A stretch of DNA of 64,000 nucleotides from Marinobacter alexandrii. GTDB taxonomy: Bacteria; Bacteroidota; Bacteroidia; Cytophagales; Cyclobacteriaceae. This document shows positions 61,342 to 64,000 of this stretch, in pieces. Within the stretch, counting starts at the first letter, position 1, and every line of letters begins with the position of its first letter. The notes beneath the pieces were generated by a model. The model had not been told where the DNA came from. It ran no database searches and was given only the letters and a program-made list of their open reading frames with translations. The translations under genes were made by a program, and so were the position numbers. The stretch covers positions 992,001 to 1,056,000 of the forward strand of contig JBDWTN010000007.1 in assembly GCA_039984955.1 (NCBI GenBank). Direction: 5' to 3'.

Positions 61342-63200
61342 TTGAGGTATCTGTGCAATCCTGTTTCTATTAGGATAAACAATATCATCAAAATTAATGC
61401 ATATTTCCATATGTCGTGCTTAGAAGACATTTTAGATACTAAATCATTAAAATTATCGTCAGACTTTAACACGCTTATATTCTCGTATTCCGAAAATACC
61501 TTTCTCCATGTCTCAATTTTAGCAGACCTCATAATTGATTCAGTTCTAGAAATATTTATCGCAACTTCTTTTAATGTGTCATTTCCTTGAAGGAGATAAT
61601 ATTTACCTGCACTAATATCATCCGGTATTTCTAATACCATTCGATCTCCATATGAATTGAAAGATGGAATAACTTCATAAGCATTACTTTTAATTCTAAC
61701 TGGTATGTCTGAAACGGACTCTGATATCGTAATCAAATCGTTCGGATAAAAATAAGAAGGCTCTACTTCCTTTGTCGAGGAAAAAGCAATTTGATACATA
61801 ATAGGAAGAAAAAGCGAATGGCTTTCAAATTTTGTCTCGTTACCTTCTAGGATGAAGTTAAAGAAATAGATTAAACCAGACCGTAAAAGAAAAGGTCGAC
61901 CATCTCTGTATTTTATTATTACTTCAAAATCACCTTCAAAATCAAAAAAAACATATTCCTTTGGTAAAGAAACTTCTTTTGAATTACGAGTAAAAACTCC
62001 TTGAAGGAGAGGATGCGAATAGTCAATGTCAATTTCAGTCAGTTGATTAGTTCCTGCTTTTATTATATGGAGTCCTAGAAATTTATCGTAGCTATCTATA
62101 ACAATAGAATCAGGAGGAAAAACAACAAAAAAAGTATTACGAAACTGATCCAATAAACTTGTTGGGATAAATGAGATACTATTTAAAATAATCAGATCAT
62201 TCATCTTTACTTTGTTGTAATCCAGGGAGTTAATGGATTGCATATTCAAATCAAACAAGTCTTTCTTATCAAAAATCAAATTCAACGCTTTTGAATCATT
62301 AGTGTTGATAATACTCACTCTAGGAACCTCTTGCTTTGGGATTACAAAATGAAAAATATTATCATAGATTACTTCATCACCATCAATAACTATTTCATAG
62401 CTACCTGTTGATGTTTTAGGAAGATCGAATTGAATCTCATCCAATTCAGAAATTTCTTTAACCACCGAACTAAATTGACGGTCACCCTGCATCAACTTTA
62501 TAATAACATTCCCCTCTTCAGCATTCCACACTTCAAAACTGACAGTAATAATTTGTTGAGAGATATCTTTTTGGCTTGGTTGAATAGACAGCGTATCAAC
62601 ATTTATATTTCTCATCCGGTTTAGATCTTGTGTAAGGACTATATTGTAGACCTTACTTGAATCAAAAAATGTATAATCTACGCTTTCTGGATTTGAAGCC
62701 TGGAAATCGCTGAATATATAATTATATTCAGCTAGATTCTCAGTAAAAGAATTTTCGATTTCACTTAAAATAGAATTTGTGTTATTGACAATATCAAAAT
62801 CAACCTCTTCGAATAGCGACTTATCTAAGTTTTTTTTCTGTTTATTATCAAAATATGATATTGATTTCACGCCTCGATCGAAAGAATTTCGCATAAATTG
62901 TTCTACAATCAAACCTTGATCATTGACCAAAGAACTTCCTGAATTATCAAAATAAACAGAAACAGAATTCGGAATGGTCTTAGTTTCAGCAAATGAAAGA
63001 ATAAAAACAATTACCGATAGGACAATCAGGGTTCTCGTAGTTAAAATTAACAAGTACTTTAACCGATAATTTGATTTCGTTTTGGAAGATAAGTTGGTAA
63101 TGTACTTTATCGATGAAAAGTATATCTTTTTTGCCTTCCTAAAATCGAAAAGATGAACAACAATAGGGATAATCAAAAAAGGAAGGAAATACCACCACAT
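61338..63200 (-). CDS. BatA-type (aerotolerance-regulator N-terminal) membrane protein
   Basis: 620 aa. The N-terminal PFLIIPIVVHLFDFRKAKKIYFSSIKYI and the second membrane segment match the BatA N-terminal domain. A VWA domain is not clearly present: the middle is a long beta-rich periplasmic part, ending in a membrane helix (IWKYALILMILFILIETGLHRYLK). Similar proteins sit beside dihydroorotase-like genes in other Bacteroidota. The gene heads the seven-gene operon; an in-frame TAG just upstream of the ATG fixes the start at 63200. Confidence 0.8.
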   Translation of the reverse strand: MWWYFLPFLIIPIVVHLFDFRKAKKIYFSSIKYITNLSSKTKSNYRLKYLLILTTRTLIVLSVIVFILSFAETKTIPNSVSVYFDNSGSSLVNDQGLIVEQFMRNSFDRGVKSISYFDNKQKKNLDKSLFEEVDFDIVNNTNSILSEIENSFTENLAEYNYIFSDFQASNPESVDYTFFDSSKVYNIVLTQDLNRMRNINVDTLSIQPSQKDISQQIITVSFEVWNAEEGNVIIKLMQGDRQFSSVVKEISELDEIQFDLPKTSTGSYEIVIDGDEVIYDNIFHFVIPKQEVPRVSIINTNDSKALNLIFDKKDLFDLNMQSINSLDYNKVKMNDLIILNSISFIPTSLLDQFRNTFFVVFPPDSIVIDSYDKFLGLHIIKAGTNQLTEIDIDYSHPLLQGVFTRNSKEVSLPKEYVFFDFEGDFEVIIKYRDGRPFLLRSGLIYFFNFILEGNETKFESHSLFLPIMYQIAFSSTKEVEPSYFYPNDLITISESVSDIPVRIKSNAYEVIPSFNSYGDRMVLEIPDDISAGKYYLLQGNDTLKEVAINISRTESIMRSAKIETWRKVFSEYENISVLKSDDNFNDLVSKMSSKHDIWKYALILMILFILIETGLHRYLK

Positions 63201-63303
63201 AAACTAAGCTTAAACAATTAAGATTGATATCTATACGAACATCTGAATAGCAAGTTATGCAAAACATTAGGCACAGGCTCAATGAAAGTCCATGCTTTGA
63301 AAC

Positions 63304-63334
63304 AAAAAAAGGGATATTGTTTTCACAATATCCC
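63304..63334 (-). terminator. rRNA operon terminator
   Basis: On the minus strand: a perfect 10-bp stem (gggatattgt with acaatatccc, 63311-63320 and 63325-63334), a 4-nt loop and a run of seven U (63304-63310), about 12 nt after the 5S gene. It ends the 16S-23S-5S transcript. Confidence 0.9.
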
Positions 63335-63346
63335 TTGATAATAAAA

Positions 63347-63458
<112 letters not shown>

Positions 63459-63551
63459 AATTTGCCTATATCCATTTAATGGACAGGACTTAATGTCTTG
63501 ACATTAAAAATGAAAGATTCACATGAAAAACGCGAGTTTATCGAAACGCTT

Positions 63552-64000
<449 letters not shown>

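Overview
This window is AT-rich DNA from the chromosome of a free-living Bacteroidota, most likely a Cytophagales-type bacterium (an inference). The evidence is the 5S/23S rRNA sequence, menaquinone gene menC, many Bacteroidota families (DUF2911, DUF4199, DUF6090-like, DUF2721, BatA-type and M56/BlaI proteins), secreted proteins ending their signal peptides in SQ or AQ, and promoters of the TAnnTTTG type. I found no insertion sequence, prophage, CRISPR array, tRNA or integrase, so it reads as stable chromosomal backbone with small accessory operons.

Layout. 1-9.8 kb: 3' part of a gamma-glutamyltransferase and a DinB-like protein, then a minus-strand operon that looks dedicated to N-glycan breakdown (GH92 mannosidase, Tat-exported glycosylasparaginase, FucP-type sugar transporter, ROK sugar kinase, membrane protein), divergent from a zinc alcohol dehydrogenase. 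9.8-15.2 kb: aat, a binding-protein-like gene, M42 peptidase, atypical SDR, lipoprotein, acyl-CoA carboxylase beta subunit. 15.3-20.5 kb (+): Ppx/GppA phosphatase, a secreted protein of four tandem repeats, Ldh-type dehydrogenase, small proteins and a SiaC-like protein. 20.5-23.6 kb (-): barrel protein, FtsB/DivIC-like protein, small membrane proteins, lone HsdR-N-type nuclease domain, UMF1 transporter. 23.7-35.3 kb: mixed metabolism, an AraC regulator, an OmpA protein, Mpg glycosylase, and a PIG-L deacetylase / 44-aa membrane peptide / sodium symporter operon.

35.4-39.8 kb is a signalling locus: two overlapping membrane histidine-kinase-like genes that have each lost parts of the catalytic machinery, a lone receiver protein and an intact hybrid-free kinase. 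39.9-46 kb holds an ABM-fold protein, GNAT, CPA2 antiporter, an ECF sigma / small membrane protein / CpxP-like operon, and menC with a queA-like gene whose start codons overlap head to head. A compact unit for a 33-aa membrane peptide (45.76-46.0 kb) has its own inverted repeat, promoter and terminator. 46-49.3 kb: alpha/beta hydrolase and a hemolysin III gene flanked by two DUF6090-like genes. 49.3-55.4 kb: BlaI/M56 regulatory pair, two 16-bp operator dyads 20 bp apart, and a divergent six-gene operon (YdeI-like, MsrA-like, double-ABM, OsmC, nitrilase, secreted protein related to the four-repeat protein). 55.4-56.7 kb: LytTR regulator and a TolQ/ExbB-like protein.

56.7-63.2 kb is a seven-gene minus-strand operon: BatA-type membrane protein, a dihydroorotase-like protein lacking its metal ligands, two DUF4199 proteins, two family 2 glycosyltransferases and DUF2721. 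It lies just downstream of the terminator of an rRNA operon whose 5S and 3' 23S genes close the window on the minus strand. No single obvious new defence or mobile system is present. The best leads are the degenerate kinase pair, the 33-aa peptide unit, the repeat-protein family and the BlaI-controlled stress operon.
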